A stretch of DNA of 22,559 bases from a virus: IMG/VR virus record IMGVR_UViG_3300042465_002049, positions 1 to 22,559 of that record. One strand, written 5' to 3'. Below are positions 9,201 through 16,880 of this stretch, piece by piece. Under the pieces are notes generated by a model, which was not told the DNA's origin, searched no databases, and worked only from the letters and a program-made list of their open reading frames with translations. Position 1 is the stretch's first letter, and the number at the start of each line of letters is the position of its first letter. Position numbers and translations under genes: made by a program.

Positions 9201-10452
9201 TACTGCTGCTGCAATTGGTGCATCTGTAGCTATGCCTACGATGTTGATTACCAATTGGAATGCTTCTCTTCCTGATTATGTTGATCCGGGAACAGGAGAG
9301 AAGCAGAATTATATTAACTATCAATACAATGTGCGTACACCGGATCAGGTAGCAGGCTCGCATTATGTTGCGATTCCGGGCCGTCCTCCAGAAGAGGGGC
9401 TAGAGATTCGTATCGATCAGTTGATGCGACCGTTCAAGGTGCTTACTGATATTATCTATGGCACTCAACTTGGACTACAAGACGGTAGCATCTTCAAGCC
9501 TGAGAATGAGCAGATGCTTGCGGCATTGCAAGATGGAATGCAGACTCGATACAATATTGGTGGTGATGCCATGATGTCAGCACTATCACAGATCGGTCCT
9601 GCTATTCCTACGGTTATTAATATGGGACTGGCTGCTGCTGGTACGAATGTACAGCTTCGTTCGTACACTGATCCGCACTCTCGCATTGTAGACAACAAGG
9701 CAGCGGGCGCTACTGATTCGACTGCACGTTATACTGATGCGAAGTTCTTTGGATATGATATCAGTGCTAGGACTGAGGCTATCTTTAATAACCTTGGCGG
9801 TCAGGTTGGTCGTGCTATCTTGAACACGATTGAATCTAATCAGCAAGGCACTAAAGATGGTCTGTCTGGCATGGATAAGACCAAGGACTATGGCGATAGA
9901 TTCATGATGAATCTTGAACAGTCTACTCGTGAGATATCAGGACTGTGGGGACGTAGCGCTACCATTTCTCCGAGTCAGGAAGCTGCCTCTAAGTCGTTGC
10001 AAGAGAATATGGAAGGTATTAAAAAGTTGGCTGCTGTTAGTCAGAAGCTTCGTGGACTTAGTGGTGCTGGTGATACAATGGTTGGCGCTAAGGGACGTGA
10101 GATTGATTCGCTGGTGGGCAGTGGTCCTGTACGATTCAAAGATGAGCAGATGTACGCCCTTGGAAATGATGCTCAGAAGTTCATGCAACAGTATAATAAA
10201 ATCTATGCTGGTGCTTTGAAGGACTTGTATGAGAATCGTGCTAGTGCTATGTCTAGTGAGAAGGTTCCACCGCGCGTCAAGCAACAGATTGTTAACGATA
10301 TCTCTAAGAAGATTATCGAAAAGAATCGTGAAGCTCTCAGCGCAGTGAAACAATGGGAATGGAACGTATCGAAGGCGTATAATAGGAACATCGATATCAG
10401 GAAGATCGATTTGGATGAGCCTATTACGCAGTTCAAAGAGATACTTAACTAA
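6298..10452 (+). CDS. Very large internal virion / ejection-type protein (1384 aa)
   Basis: A 1384-residue protein at the end of the late block. Several hydrophobic stretches are visible: about residues 45-75, 170-200, 302-322 (AALGVAAIGIGLGVAY), 700-760 and 965-990. The centre (about 380-660) is charged and helical; the region around 984-1050 (NASLPDYV, NYINYQYNVRTPDQ, RIDQLMRPFKVLTDIIYG) and the preceding membrane-prone part resemble the C-terminal regions of large polyvalent phage proteins thought to be injected with DNA. The C-terminus is helical and charged. I saw no clear lytic transglycosylase motif. Its size and position recall T7 gp16 (about 1318 aa), the membrane-crossing ejection protein, though homology is not shown. 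The ribosome site is weak. The stop overlaps the opposing gene by 8 bases. Confidence 0.75.
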   Translation: MVDYTIDPDRLAEYEKERGWGPLSRADSKVLGGYVGMGIAEIPALPTTIYNLAAKAVRNIPANIPLIGPAAAAIRTVATNEEGKIYGEEGAGEISDAINKNAKDWGSKLAGRELEPGLLKDNSPIDKFGTVVNIATNMIPVGGGPIKALADGAKNVNTGIKAIDKTVPMLSEAAGFLSPFVPTNSPKTLIAANLGIGGALTVAADVAEDMLTPKKAEDDPELQQKIQFFRDQWGTIDTAVDQQAKAGGDLAIDGVGQAFDASKDVETQKAIEAFRATDWSNPVDVETKKQNVIAAGLPDLEDYKGAALGVAAIGIGLGVAYTKRAALSNKMAEFIGGKEFSKIAKEDAVSKPNATNLSGGDMFATQTADYSIPIKRESLRPEEMGARAEKVAAASKVQFKHLEEDGLIANSNVKLNRPLADFVRDVQALGNDPVKIKMYRDAANAGAESNNRIRMWLEGEKPVGVGTRNVADPALIGEYTNYLNTQRRKVAPGTATTQAQLDAIEMKYSFHGRDPLTDTVPSFGDLLAIRRAAYADPVVGPLLQEHKNIMQKIGLDYRLEKGLITKKEYTDLKNLHPDYFPVRIEGKHMSALELSQTGGRLNRGDPIKELYPYIHETVTDVAHAELKRAAIMELKDNARSGNKRAIELLGRDDIYSKNKYNKDKMIEYRDYKGNARMVEIRDPVYRYALSQGAGSAALRLNTGLVKALSMPSRVLESLTTGPITAFVGAPFAAANAAYGSLATLINRPAGTVAGYIDKLVQDTGILGKGKGGVNRGVRGDPTFYLQVAAQMLPNITAVLAKNGAAAIESVARTNSWFAPAAGSATMDAFAKSMSNFYKASMVNQLEKRGLQGGATPMARVTQPTMADLEASLTPAARGSKGWQVTRDFLHDAFGAIGNAPQAAYLKQNMGRGMQEGILTSRVRNVMGDPAKVGRSDLVNQGVLLTPWGGVTVQSFSRFAHAVRTNPTGTAAAIGASVAMPTMLITNWNASLPDYVDPGTGEKQNYINYQYNVRTPDQVAGSHYVAIPGRPPEEGLEIRIDQLMRPFKVLTDIIYGTQLGLQDGSIFKPENEQMLAALQDGMQTRYNIGGDAMMSALSQIGPAIPTVINMGLAAAGTNVQLRSYTDPHSRIVDNKAAGATDSTARYTDAKFFGYDISARTEAIFNNLGGQVGRAILNTIESNQQGTKDGLSGMDKTKDYGDRFMMNLEQSTREISGLWGRSATISPSQEAASKSLQENMEGIKKLAAVSQKLRGLSGAGDTMVGAKGREIDSLVGSGPVRFKDEQMYALGNDAQKFMQQYNKIYAGALKDLYENRASAMSSEKVPPRVKQQIVNDISKKIIEKNREALSAVKQWEWNVSKAYNRNIDIRKIDLDEPITQFKEILN

Positions 10453-10478
10453 TTCCTAACTTGTTAATGCTCTCTTTG
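10434..10478. terminator. Hairpin spanning the convergent gene ends (possible bidirectional terminator)
   Basis: An inverted repeat lies across both stop codons. The outer stem is 8 bp (caaagaga at 10434-10441 with tctctttg at 10471-10478). After a 3x3 internal loop comes a 5-bp inner stem (TTAAC 10445-10449 with GTTAA 10463-10467) and a 13-base loop. It is AT-rich and lacks a clear U-run on either side, so a role as terminator is a position-based guess. Confidence 0.35.
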
Positions 10479-11701
10479 TATAGATCATCGTTGCCTAGAT
10501 AGATAGTGGCACGCCAGATAGTCTTTGGCCTGCCACTACTTTCTACTGTGAAGCGTTGTACAAGATCAAGCTCGTGCATAACGGTGAGAACGCTTCGCAC
10601 TTGTTCAGATCGATACTTTGGCCGCATCGCTCGCAGTATGTCTGACTGGCTAAGTCCGCTAACTGAGGCAGCAAGGAGTTCAGCACGCACTTTTTCGACA
10701 AGTCTGATGTCGTTGCGGTCAACGACGGTTCCTGAGAAGAGTCTTTGTCCATCTTGCTTGATCCTTGATACGATCTTTATGGCATGTTTAATGTGATGTA
10801 CGTCAACAAGCCAATGTTCATCATTAATTGCAAGAAGTGCAGCAAACCTGAGTATGTGTGCATCCTCTCTAGCTTCAAAGCTTGCACGGTAAGCATCGAC
10901 ATGATGCGGTCTAGCATTATACCATTGCTTGAAGCTCTCAATAGCAGAGCTTCCAACTTCAATTCTCCCCACAGTTCCGGCTCTTCCTGCAATTTCTCGT
11001 AGCTGTCGTCTGAGTTCTTCTCGCTTGTCATTGTCGTCTCCTTCCTCGGGCCATGCGACATTACGTTTCCTTGCGCTTCCATCAATAAAATAGCAGCGTG
11101 AAGTGAATCCTCCTTCGATAATTGCAGGGGTGACTGCTCGCATAAGCCACGATGGTGTGCTTCCTGCAATGAATGAAGCGTATACATTTTTGAGATTGTA
11201 GCCGCCTCCTATTGCTACAGTGCCGCCACCAATTCTAGTATCAGGGCAATCGTAAAGATCAGTAAGAAGGGCAGGCAGTCCTGATAGACCACCGCTACGT
11301 GATAATACTGCTGCCAGCTCGCTCGCAGAGATTGCAACGTGTGCGTAGCCATGTGCTTTAGTTGCGTTGTATAATTCATACTGCAACTGCCCTGTAGTTA
11401 TTTTAGACTCAATAAGGATAAGCTTACTGTCTGTGTTAGTAAGGAAATCCCGCACAAGATTAGTTGCCACTCGGACACTTGTAGACTTGCGAGTGACGCC
11501 ACTATCACTACTGAGGATGACATACATATTAAGACGCACAGGTGCTTTCGGTCTGTTGACATAGCATTCACGTCCTACTGCGATAGACAGTGCCCAACAG
11601 GCACACATGAAGTCGTATACGAGTGGGGTTTCTTGCCCACTCATATACTCAATGTACTTTCCTATGAATGAATCTTTAGGAATGAAGTCGTATGCGCTCA
11701 C
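10445..11701 (-). CDS. DUF3987-type P-loop ATPase (replication)
   Basis: A 418-residue ATPase. The P-loop is at about residues 65-74, SDSGVTRKST, within RLNMYVILSSDSGVTRKSTS; the R-K-S/T form is the usual one in DUF3987 proteins. A second hallmark, YASFIAGSTPSWLMRAV...EGGFTSRCYFI (about 183-215), matches the family pattern of a TP..L motif followed by GGF.SR. The C-terminal ~100 residues look like winged-helix DNA-binding sequence (SQSDILRAM...SEQVRSVLTVMHELDLVQRF). Such proteins are found in mobile elements and phages next to replication genes and are thought to act as helicase or primase-linked ATPases. The start is GTG, overlapping the upstream stop (GTGA). It is last in the - strand block. 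Confidence 0.8.
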   Translation of the reverse strand: MSAYDFIPKDSFIGKYIEYMSGQETPLVYDFMCACWALSIAVGRECYVNRPKAPVRLNMYVILSSDSGVTRKSTSVRVATNLVRDFLTNTDSKLILIESKITTGQLQYELYNATKAHGYAHVAISASELAAVLSRSGGLSGLPALLTDLYDCPDTRIGGGTVAIGGGYNLKNVYASFIAGSTPSWLMRAVTPAIIEGGFTSRCYFIDGSARKRNVAWPEEGDDNDKREELRRQLREIAGRAGTVGRIEVGSSAIESFKQWYNARPHHVDAYRASFEAREDAHILRFAALLAINDEHWLVDVHHIKHAIKIVSRIKQDGQRLFSGTVVDRNDIRLVEKVRAELLAASVSGLSQSDILRAMRPKYRSEQVRSVLTVMHELDLVQRFTVESSGRPKTIWRATIYLGNDDLYKESINKLGIS

Positions 11702-12072
11702 GAATCAAGTGTCTCTCTGATGTTGAAGATTGATTTTTTGTCAAGCATCAATCGAGCGTTGGCACCTACAGCATCAGGCATTGCATTAATCATTGACATA
11801 AGTGTTTCAATGAATGCTTGCATGTCAGCATCGAATGTAATTTCTTCATTGTATTCAGCTAGTGCCATTGCAGTAGTAACTACATCAAATGCGTACGTGA
11901 GTACAGCAGTAGCAATGTGTCGTGGCTGTAGTTGTCGTGCGTACAAGAATGGAAGCGTTGCATTGTACATTGCATCGTACACTTCCGTATAAGGGAAGTC
12001 TATGTTCTTGCTCTTGGATTGATCGATAGTAATGTCACGATAGAATGCAGTAGGTTCCTTGATATCAGACAT
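11698..12072 (-). CDS. Hypothetical protein (124 aa)
   Basis: A mostly helical protein of unknown function. The best start is ATG at 12072 (MSDIKEPTAFYRD), with AAAAGG 9 bases upstream; a TTG at 12090 in the same frame would add 6 residues but lacks a good ribosome site. It overlaps the polymerase stop by 8 bases (ATGTCTGA), and its own stop overlaps the ATPase GTG start (GTGA). Being placed between the polymerase and the DUF3987 ATPase, it may help one of them; no motif supports a specific role. Confidence 0.75.
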   Translation of the reverse strand: MSDIKEPTAFYRDITIDQSKSKNIDFPYTEVYDAMYNATLPFLYARQLQPRHIATAVLTYAFDVVTTAMALAEYNEEITFDADMQAFIETLMSMINAMPDAVGANARLMLDKKSIFNIRETLDS

Positions 12073-14539
12073 GGAGCTTAACCTTTTCAATTGTGGACCA
12101 ACGATGTATCCCTGTCTTATCAGGCTTGCTCAATCCCGGTTCAGCCGGAATGATTAGTTCTTTGCCGTGTACCATGATAGGCTCTTGAGCGTGCTTAATC
12201 ATGATTCTCATAACTTTGGCACGATCTTCGAGCTTGGCAGTAGCGACCAGAGCGTCATGTATATTGATAGTGATCGAAGCTGCTAAACTTCCGTCATCGT
12301 TACGCGGCCATTCTGCATCCTCGTAGCACAGATACATAGTTCTGCATACTTTATCCCCAATCGTGGACTGAGGATCGAATGCCACGATAGACTTAAGGGC
12401 TTCTTCGTTACCCTCAACCCTTTCGAGAAGTATCCAACGTCGTCCGTATGCATTGTATAACTTCTGCTCCTTAATAGCCTTATCAATCAGAGCCGACCAC
12501 GCAGCAGAGACTTCGGGGAAAGCCGAATGATATAATCTGTGGGCGCGCATCGCATCCAGCAAAGGAATTTGTGCTGACTGTGCGAGTCCATCTGGTTGAA
12601 GGCGATAGTTAAGTCCATGCACACACCGCTTGGACTTATAACGTAGAGTAGGGCGATGTTGATCGTCGAAGTCGTAGGTGGGTACATCTTCGTATGCAAC
12701 TTTGAAGATATCAACTGCATTCGCGCGATGAATGTCGTAGGATGAATCAACCATCGCACGGTCGAAGTTAGCCATGAGACGTTTGACTTTCCATTTGTAT
12801 GCAACGTACATGGCCTCCGCTTGTTTGAGGTCGAAGTATACAAAGCCATAGCCACGAGGGGCTATGAACATTTCTTTGGCACGACCCGGTATGTTTTGTA
12901 GATTTCCTCCGGTACCGATGAGTGTCTGAGCTGAGGATAACCTACCGGGAGCAGACTGTACACCGTACTGCTTCCACTCACAGCGCCAACGTCCATCCTC
13001 GTCGGTCTTTGCTCTAGTATACGTAGAGACGAACTTGAATTCCTTTCTGTACTCATCAATTGCTTTGAGCATTTCGCGCGCAGCAGGTGGAGTAGACGGG
13101 TGCATGAGGATAGCGTGCCTGTTTTTTTCATCTGTCTTACGTCCACGTCCCTGTAGCTTAAGATCAGTGAAGTATAGCTTTGCAAGTTGCTTAGGTGAGT
13201 TGAGAGTCTTATCAGTAATGGGATAGTTAGGATCACCAGTTGCAACGTAGATCATTTCGTGAATCTTGTTCTGCATAACGTCGAGTTGTGCAGTCAAGTC
13301 AGTGTTGATCTTCTCACGTAGTGTGTCATCTACAAGGATACCGTTAGCTGTCATCTCTACTAGATGAGGCTGTAGCTTCATGACGTGTCCGTAGTAGAAG
13401 TCTTTCAAGCCAGCAGATGCTAGCTCTTGATCCATCTTCTCCCACACACGGCGTGTGATACAGATATCCTTTACGTTGTACTCCCAAAATTTATTGATGT
13501 CCCCCACAGTTCTCCAAGTATCAACTTCATCTTTGTAGTAAGGGTGCTCTGTATACTGTGTCGTGAGAAATCCGAGATTGTGCGGAAGTGCTGGATATAG
13601 AGTATGGTGGGCCAGCAATGTGTCTGCGTATACGTTGCGGATTCTAAGTCTATCCTTAAGCCAAAGCCAATAGGCGTCGAAATTTCCATTCTGTCCGATA
13701 AGACGGACATTGGGATCAGCAAACAGGCGTGCGATAGCAATTCGTATCTCAGTCTCTTCTGGTACGGTATAGACGGAGCGCTCACTGTCACGAAACGCAA
13801 TACACATCCCAGAATGGTTGTCATTAGTTAGACCTATGCACGCTGTCTCTTGGTTGATGGTTTCGATGTCGAAGGAGATAGGCTTACCTCCATCTTTGAC
13901 CATTCGTATGTAGTCAAGTGCGGCTTGTTTTGTGGGGTTGATGATTGGCTCGATGACGTACTCTTTGTATCGTCCTTCGATAACACGCTTGAATCGTCCA
14001 ATATCTGATTTGAATGTAAGCTCTTTGCTAGGCTCTCGAAGAATGTATGCAGGATTATACGCGATAAGAAGGCGTCCGTCAGTTCCGAAGCCGGAATCTT
14101 TTGAGTATGTAAAGGTACTACCCCTCCACTTCTCGACGCCACTATATCCCGCAACAGCTTTGCAAGCGTAGCCACCGAGAAGTAGAATGTATTTCCCGTT
14201 AATGAGATTGGATAGTTCATACCGTAGTATCGATTCCCAGTGCGCCAACTCACCAATGCTGATGGCTTCGTCTTTAGAATCGGATTTTTTGTCGAGTTTT
14301 CGTTTGATAACATTAGTGACGTAGCACTGATTACGTGTGATACCAATCTTAGCAAGCTCTTGCCAGAGATATCGCCCAGCGTTACCGATAAGCGGGATTT
14401 TAGACTGTACTTCTGTGTCACCGGGCGCCTCTGATATGATAATATACTGTGCAGTAGGGCTTCCACTTCCTGCGCATTGTAGTTGTAGTCCTATAGCATC
14501 ACAGCGCCGCTGGATTTCAGCCTGCATGTCATAGTTCAT
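12065..14539 (-). CDS. DNA polymerase I with N-terminal uracil-DNA-glycosylase-like domain
   Basis: An 824-residue replicative polymerase with three parts. Residues about 28-192 resemble family-4-like uracil-DNA glycosylase: SEAPGD (E37), IPLIGNAG, YVTNVIKR (N76), LLLGGYACKAV, and YNPAYILRE, where the usual His of the HP(S/A) motif is N162. Residues about 218-375 are a DnaQ-like 3'-5' exonuclease: D224-I-E226, NGNFD (to D288), and YNVKD. The rest is a PolA catalytic core: motif A YFDLKQAEAM, motif B RYKSKRCVHGLNYR, motif C INIHDALVA. Motif C reads HDA rather than HDE. SPO1-type polymerases are known with a similar UDG-like domain. AAGGA precedes ATG 14539 by 7 bases, and the gene starts 3 bases after the MazG-like gene stop. 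Expected role: phage genome replication with proofreading. Confidence 0.93.
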   Translation of the reverse strand: MNYDMQAEIQRRCDAIGLQLQCAGSGSPTAQYIIISEAPGDTEVQSKIPLIGNAGRYLWQELAKIGITRNQCYVTNVIKRKLDKKSDSKDEAISIGELAHWESILRYELSNLINGKYILLLGGYACKAVAGYSGVEKWRGSTFTYSKDSGFGTDGRLLIAYNPAYILREPSKELTFKSDIGRFKRVIEGRYKEYVIEPIINPTKQAALDYIRMVKDGGKPISFDIETINQETACIGLTNDNHSGMCIAFRDSERSVYTVPEETEIRIAIARLFADPNVRLIGQNGNFDAYWLWLKDRLRIRNVYADTLLAHHTLYPALPHNLGFLTTQYTEHPYYKDEVDTWRTVGDINKFWEYNVKDICITRRVWEKMDQELASAGLKDFYYGHVMKLQPHLVEMTANGILVDDTLREKINTDLTAQLDVMQNKIHEMIYVATGDPNYPITDKTLNSPKQLAKLYFTDLKLQGRGRKTDEKNRHAILMHPSTPPAAREMLKAIDEYRKEFKFVSTYTRAKTDEDGRWRCEWKQYGVQSAPGRLSSAQTLIGTGGNLQNIPGRAKEMFIAPRGYGFVYFDLKQAEAMYVAYKWKVKRLMANFDRAMVDSSYDIHRANAVDIFKVAYEDVPTYDFDDQHRPTLRYKSKRCVHGLNYRLQPDGLAQSAQIPLLDAMRAHRLYHSAFPEVSAAWSALIDKAIKEQKLYNAYGRRWILLERVEGNEEALKSIVAFDPQSTIGDKVCRTMYLCYEDAEWPRNDDGSLAASITINIHDALVATAKLEDRAKVMRIMIKHAQEPIMVHGKELIIPAEPGLSKPDKTGIHRWSTIEKVKLHV

Positions 14540-14542
14540 ACT

Positions 14543-14893
14543 TTATTCCTTATCTTTACGAGCCTGTGCATCGATGTCGCTATACTTATCGATATACCTC
14601 TTGTTCAGCTTATCGATGTTGTATTTTAGCACATCTTCACGTGTGATGTCAAGCGCCTTACGCAATCCTTCCATGTACCATTCAATATCTCCTAATTCCT
14701 CTACAACATTCTCTTCATCGAGAGTCTTACCGTAGATAGCAGTCTTTTTGATTGCATCTACCAGCTCTCCAGCTTCACCAGCAATGCCGAGTGCCATATG
14801 TACTAGATGTGCTTGATGTGGAGTGAGTTTGATATCTTCTCCGAGTTTACAGGTACGTTCGACAAGCCTAGCGTGGTCATTGAATACACTCAC
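14543..14893 (-). CDS. MazG-like nucleotide pyrophosphohydrolase
   Basis: A 116-residue all-alpha protein. The MazG metal-binding pattern is visible: E40-A-G-E43 in GIAGEAGELVDAIKK and E66-L-G-D69 in VVEELGDIEWY. The family hydrolyses nucleoside triphosphates to monophosphates plus pyrophosphate. In a phage it could adjust dNTP pools or remove unwanted nucleotides or ppGpp; the substrate cannot be told from sequence. The start is GTG, overlapping the kinase stop (GTGA), and the polymerase follows after 3 bases, so these are probably translated together. Confidence 0.88.
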   Translation of the reverse strand: MSVFNDHARLVERTCKLGEDIKLTPHQAHLVHMALGIAGEAGELVDAIKKTAIYGKTLDEENVVEELGDIEWYMEGLRKALDITREDVLKYNIDKLNKRYIDKYSDIDAQARKDKE

Positions 14894-15546
14894 AGTTCAA
14901 TCTCCTTTAGTAATTTGAGTTTAAAGTGATTACGGATAGCGACTGCCACTTGTGCGGCGGTGTGATGGATTGAACCATTATTTTCAATGTCTCGTTCTTC
15001 GCCAGCCACCTGTCGTAAGTAGCTACGACTATCATTCCTGAAATCACATCCTTCTCTGTGTAAGCGAATAAGAATTGTGTTTCCTCTTCCGACAGATCGT
15101 ACGACTGCATCCACTTCGTCAGGGAATCCACAATCTGTGAAGATAACGAGAGGATAAGCGGATCGGTTGAGTTCCCTAACAGCGAGCCGACCAAAGAAAG
15201 TATTTCCGTAGGTCGGTTTAAGAAATTCCTCACTGATACGGATAAGTAGCTTCCGTAGGGTATCTTTCGGTCCGTATTCATACTGTTTTGTATCTTCATA
15301 TCCTATTACAGATGGCAGAATTACTTTAATCTCTCTGCAGAGAATGTTAAATTCAGCTTCCTTGTGCTTTTCAACACTAGAAACGTCCATATCGAGCAAT
15401 GCAGCAGCCATTCGCTTGATTGGTGCTGCAAACTTCATGTGCCCAAACTTCAAATACTGTACAAGGTGTTGTTGCACAGTATCTTTACCACATCCGGGAG
15501 GTCCATTGAGCAGAACAACGTATTTTTGGGGTCGTTCAAATGCCAT
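14890..15546 (-). CDS. Deoxynucleoside monophosphate kinase-like protein
   Basis: A 218-residue P-loop kinase. The Walker A motif is GPPGCGKDT (about residues 15-23), in the GKDT form of T4 gp1-type dNMP kinases. It is followed by KFAAPIKRMAAALL, matching the conserved APIK element of that family, then a helical lid-like middle, VIFTDCGFPDEVDAV (a Walker-B/D-x-R-like place) and a C-terminal NNGS motif, comparable to the NDGS of T4 gp1. It would phosphorylate dNMPs to dNDPs for DNA synthesis. AGGGA sits 10 bases upstream of ATG 15546. It lies between the helicase and MazG genes. Confidence 0.82.
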   Translation of the reverse strand: MAFERPQKYVVLLNGPPGCGKDTVQQHLVQYLKFGHMKFAAPIKRMAAALLDMDVSSVEKHKEAEFNILCREIKVILPSVIGYEDTKQYEYGPKDTLRKLLIRISEEFLKPTYGNTFFGRLAVRELNRSAYPLVIFTDCGFPDEVDAVVRSVGRGNTILIRLHREGCDFRNDSRSYLRQVAGEERDIENNGSIHHTAAQVAVAIRNHFKLKLLKEIEL

Positions 15547-15563
15547 TTGAAAAATTTCCCTTT

Positions 15564-16880
15564 TTAGATACGACTTCTTGTGGTGGAAGCAGCGGTCTGC
15601 ATACTTTGTGCGTCACTCACTAGCCAAACATGCTTGCGTGCGCGTGTTACGGCAGTGTAAAAGTTGGCACGATTGAGCATCATGAATGCTGACTTGTTAA
15701 GTACGTAGATTACGTGTTCGTACTCACTTCCTTGCGCTTTGTGAGTAGTAACAGCATAAGCCAGTTGTAGTACCTTACGAGGATCATACCATTTTTCCTC
15801 TCCACGAAGATGGTATACCACGACAGGGGGAACCGCGACTTCGCGATCACCAAAGTTAATTTCAATCGTCCCATCTTCACTGATTTTAATAACATTTCCA
15901 GTCTCACCGTTGAAGATGTTAAGATTGTAGTCATTCTTGGTCCAAAGTACCTTGTCGCCTTCCTTGAGGAATAGTGGGTTCTTAGCATCCCACTTGTTAC
16001 GAGGAATAGCTACGGCTCCAGCCATCATGTCATGGAACATAGGCTGTAGTCCTGCATTCAATGCAGTAGTACCGATCCAAGATGTGTTCTGAGGAGTGAT
16101 GATCTGATTAGTAGGCTTCTGAAAGTCTACGTGATCGTTATTGAGGATCAATTCCTTGATCTTGTTTACCGGATCGTTAGTAATGACAAGATCAAAGTTA
16201 GGCTTACGTACGGGACACATGCCATACAGAATGCGAGAAGCATTAACTGCAATATCTGAGCCTTCTCCCTGTCTGTGAAGTTTCTTAAGAATAACAGAAG
16301 GGAAGCGAGTAAGAATATCTTTGAATGGAGAAGGAAGCTTTGCAATTTCCTTGTTCTCTTCAATAGGAGGAAGCTGGTTGATATCACCGAAGCAGCGAAG
16401 GATAGAGCCAGGCTTCATTGCGTCGAGAATATCACGATGCAAGTTCTGATTGACCATAGTGTACTCGTCAACGAACAGTACGTCGCAATCAAGAGGATTA
16501 TTCATGTTTCGCTTAGGCACAGAATCGCCGTAGACTTTGCCAGTCCTTTCGTCTACTTCTCCGGGATGTGAGAATTCTAGAAGTCTGTGTACGGTAGAAG
16601 CTGGAAAGCCTGTTACTTCTTCAATTCGTTTTGCGGCTTTGCCTGTGGGTGCTGCTAGCTTTACTGAGTATCCGGAATCAGTATATTCCTTGTAGCCTGT
16701 CTTAAGTAGTGTAGTCTTACCTGTACCTGCTGCGCCAGTGATTGCAACTAGGCGCTTGCTCATGTCCATACATAGAGCAAGCCCTAGCTGCTGTTCAGTG
16801 TCGAGATTGAGTTCGTGCGTCTGTGGGATAGTAGCCTGAGAAGATTCCGTGGCTCCCACCGTCTGCGATTCGGTAGTCAT
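15564..16880 (-). CDS. SF1 DNA helicase, RecD/Dda-like
   Basis: A 438-residue helicase. Motifs in order: Q-like region LNLDTEQQ (24-31), Walker A GAAGTGKT (49-56), motif Ia KLAAPTGKAAKRI (74-86), Walker B VDEYTM (137-142), motif III GDINQLPP (165-172), motif V AVTTHKAQGSEY (about 390-402), motif VI YTAVTRAR (about 415-422). The size fits a compact Dda-type enzyme of SF1B (5'-3'), which remodels forks or loads recombinases. The N-terminal 23 residues are a polar tail. They overlap the gene upstream, so a later start is possible, but the Q region needs to be kept. An AAGGG lies about 11 bases before ATG 16880. Confidence 0.93.
   Translation of the reverse strand: MTTESQTVGATESSQATIPQTHELNLDTEQQLGLALCMDMSKRLVAITGAAGTGKTTLLKTGYKEYTDSGYSVKLAAPTGKAAKRIEEVTGFPASTVHRLLEFSHPGEVDERTGKVYGDSVPKRNMNNPLDCDVLFVDEYTMVNQNLHRDILDAMKPGSILRCFGDINQLPPIEENKEIAKLPSPFKDILTRFPSVILKKLHRQGEGSDIAVNASRILYGMCPVRKPNFDLVITNDPVNKIKELILNNDHVDFQKPTNQIITPQNTSWIGTTALNAGLQPMFHDMMAGAVAIPRNKWDAKNPLFLKEGDKVLWTKNDYNLNIFNGETGNVIKISEDGTIEINFGDREVAVPPVVVYHLRGEEKWYDPRKVLQLAYAVTTHKAQGSEYEHVIYVLNKSAFMMLNRANFYTAVTRARKHVWLVSDAQSMQTAASTTRSRI

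Noticed and set aside
13834-14466. 210-aa open frame on the - strand
   Set aside because: Alternative frame within the UDG-like and exonuclease part of the polymerase, whose motifs are clear in the other frame.
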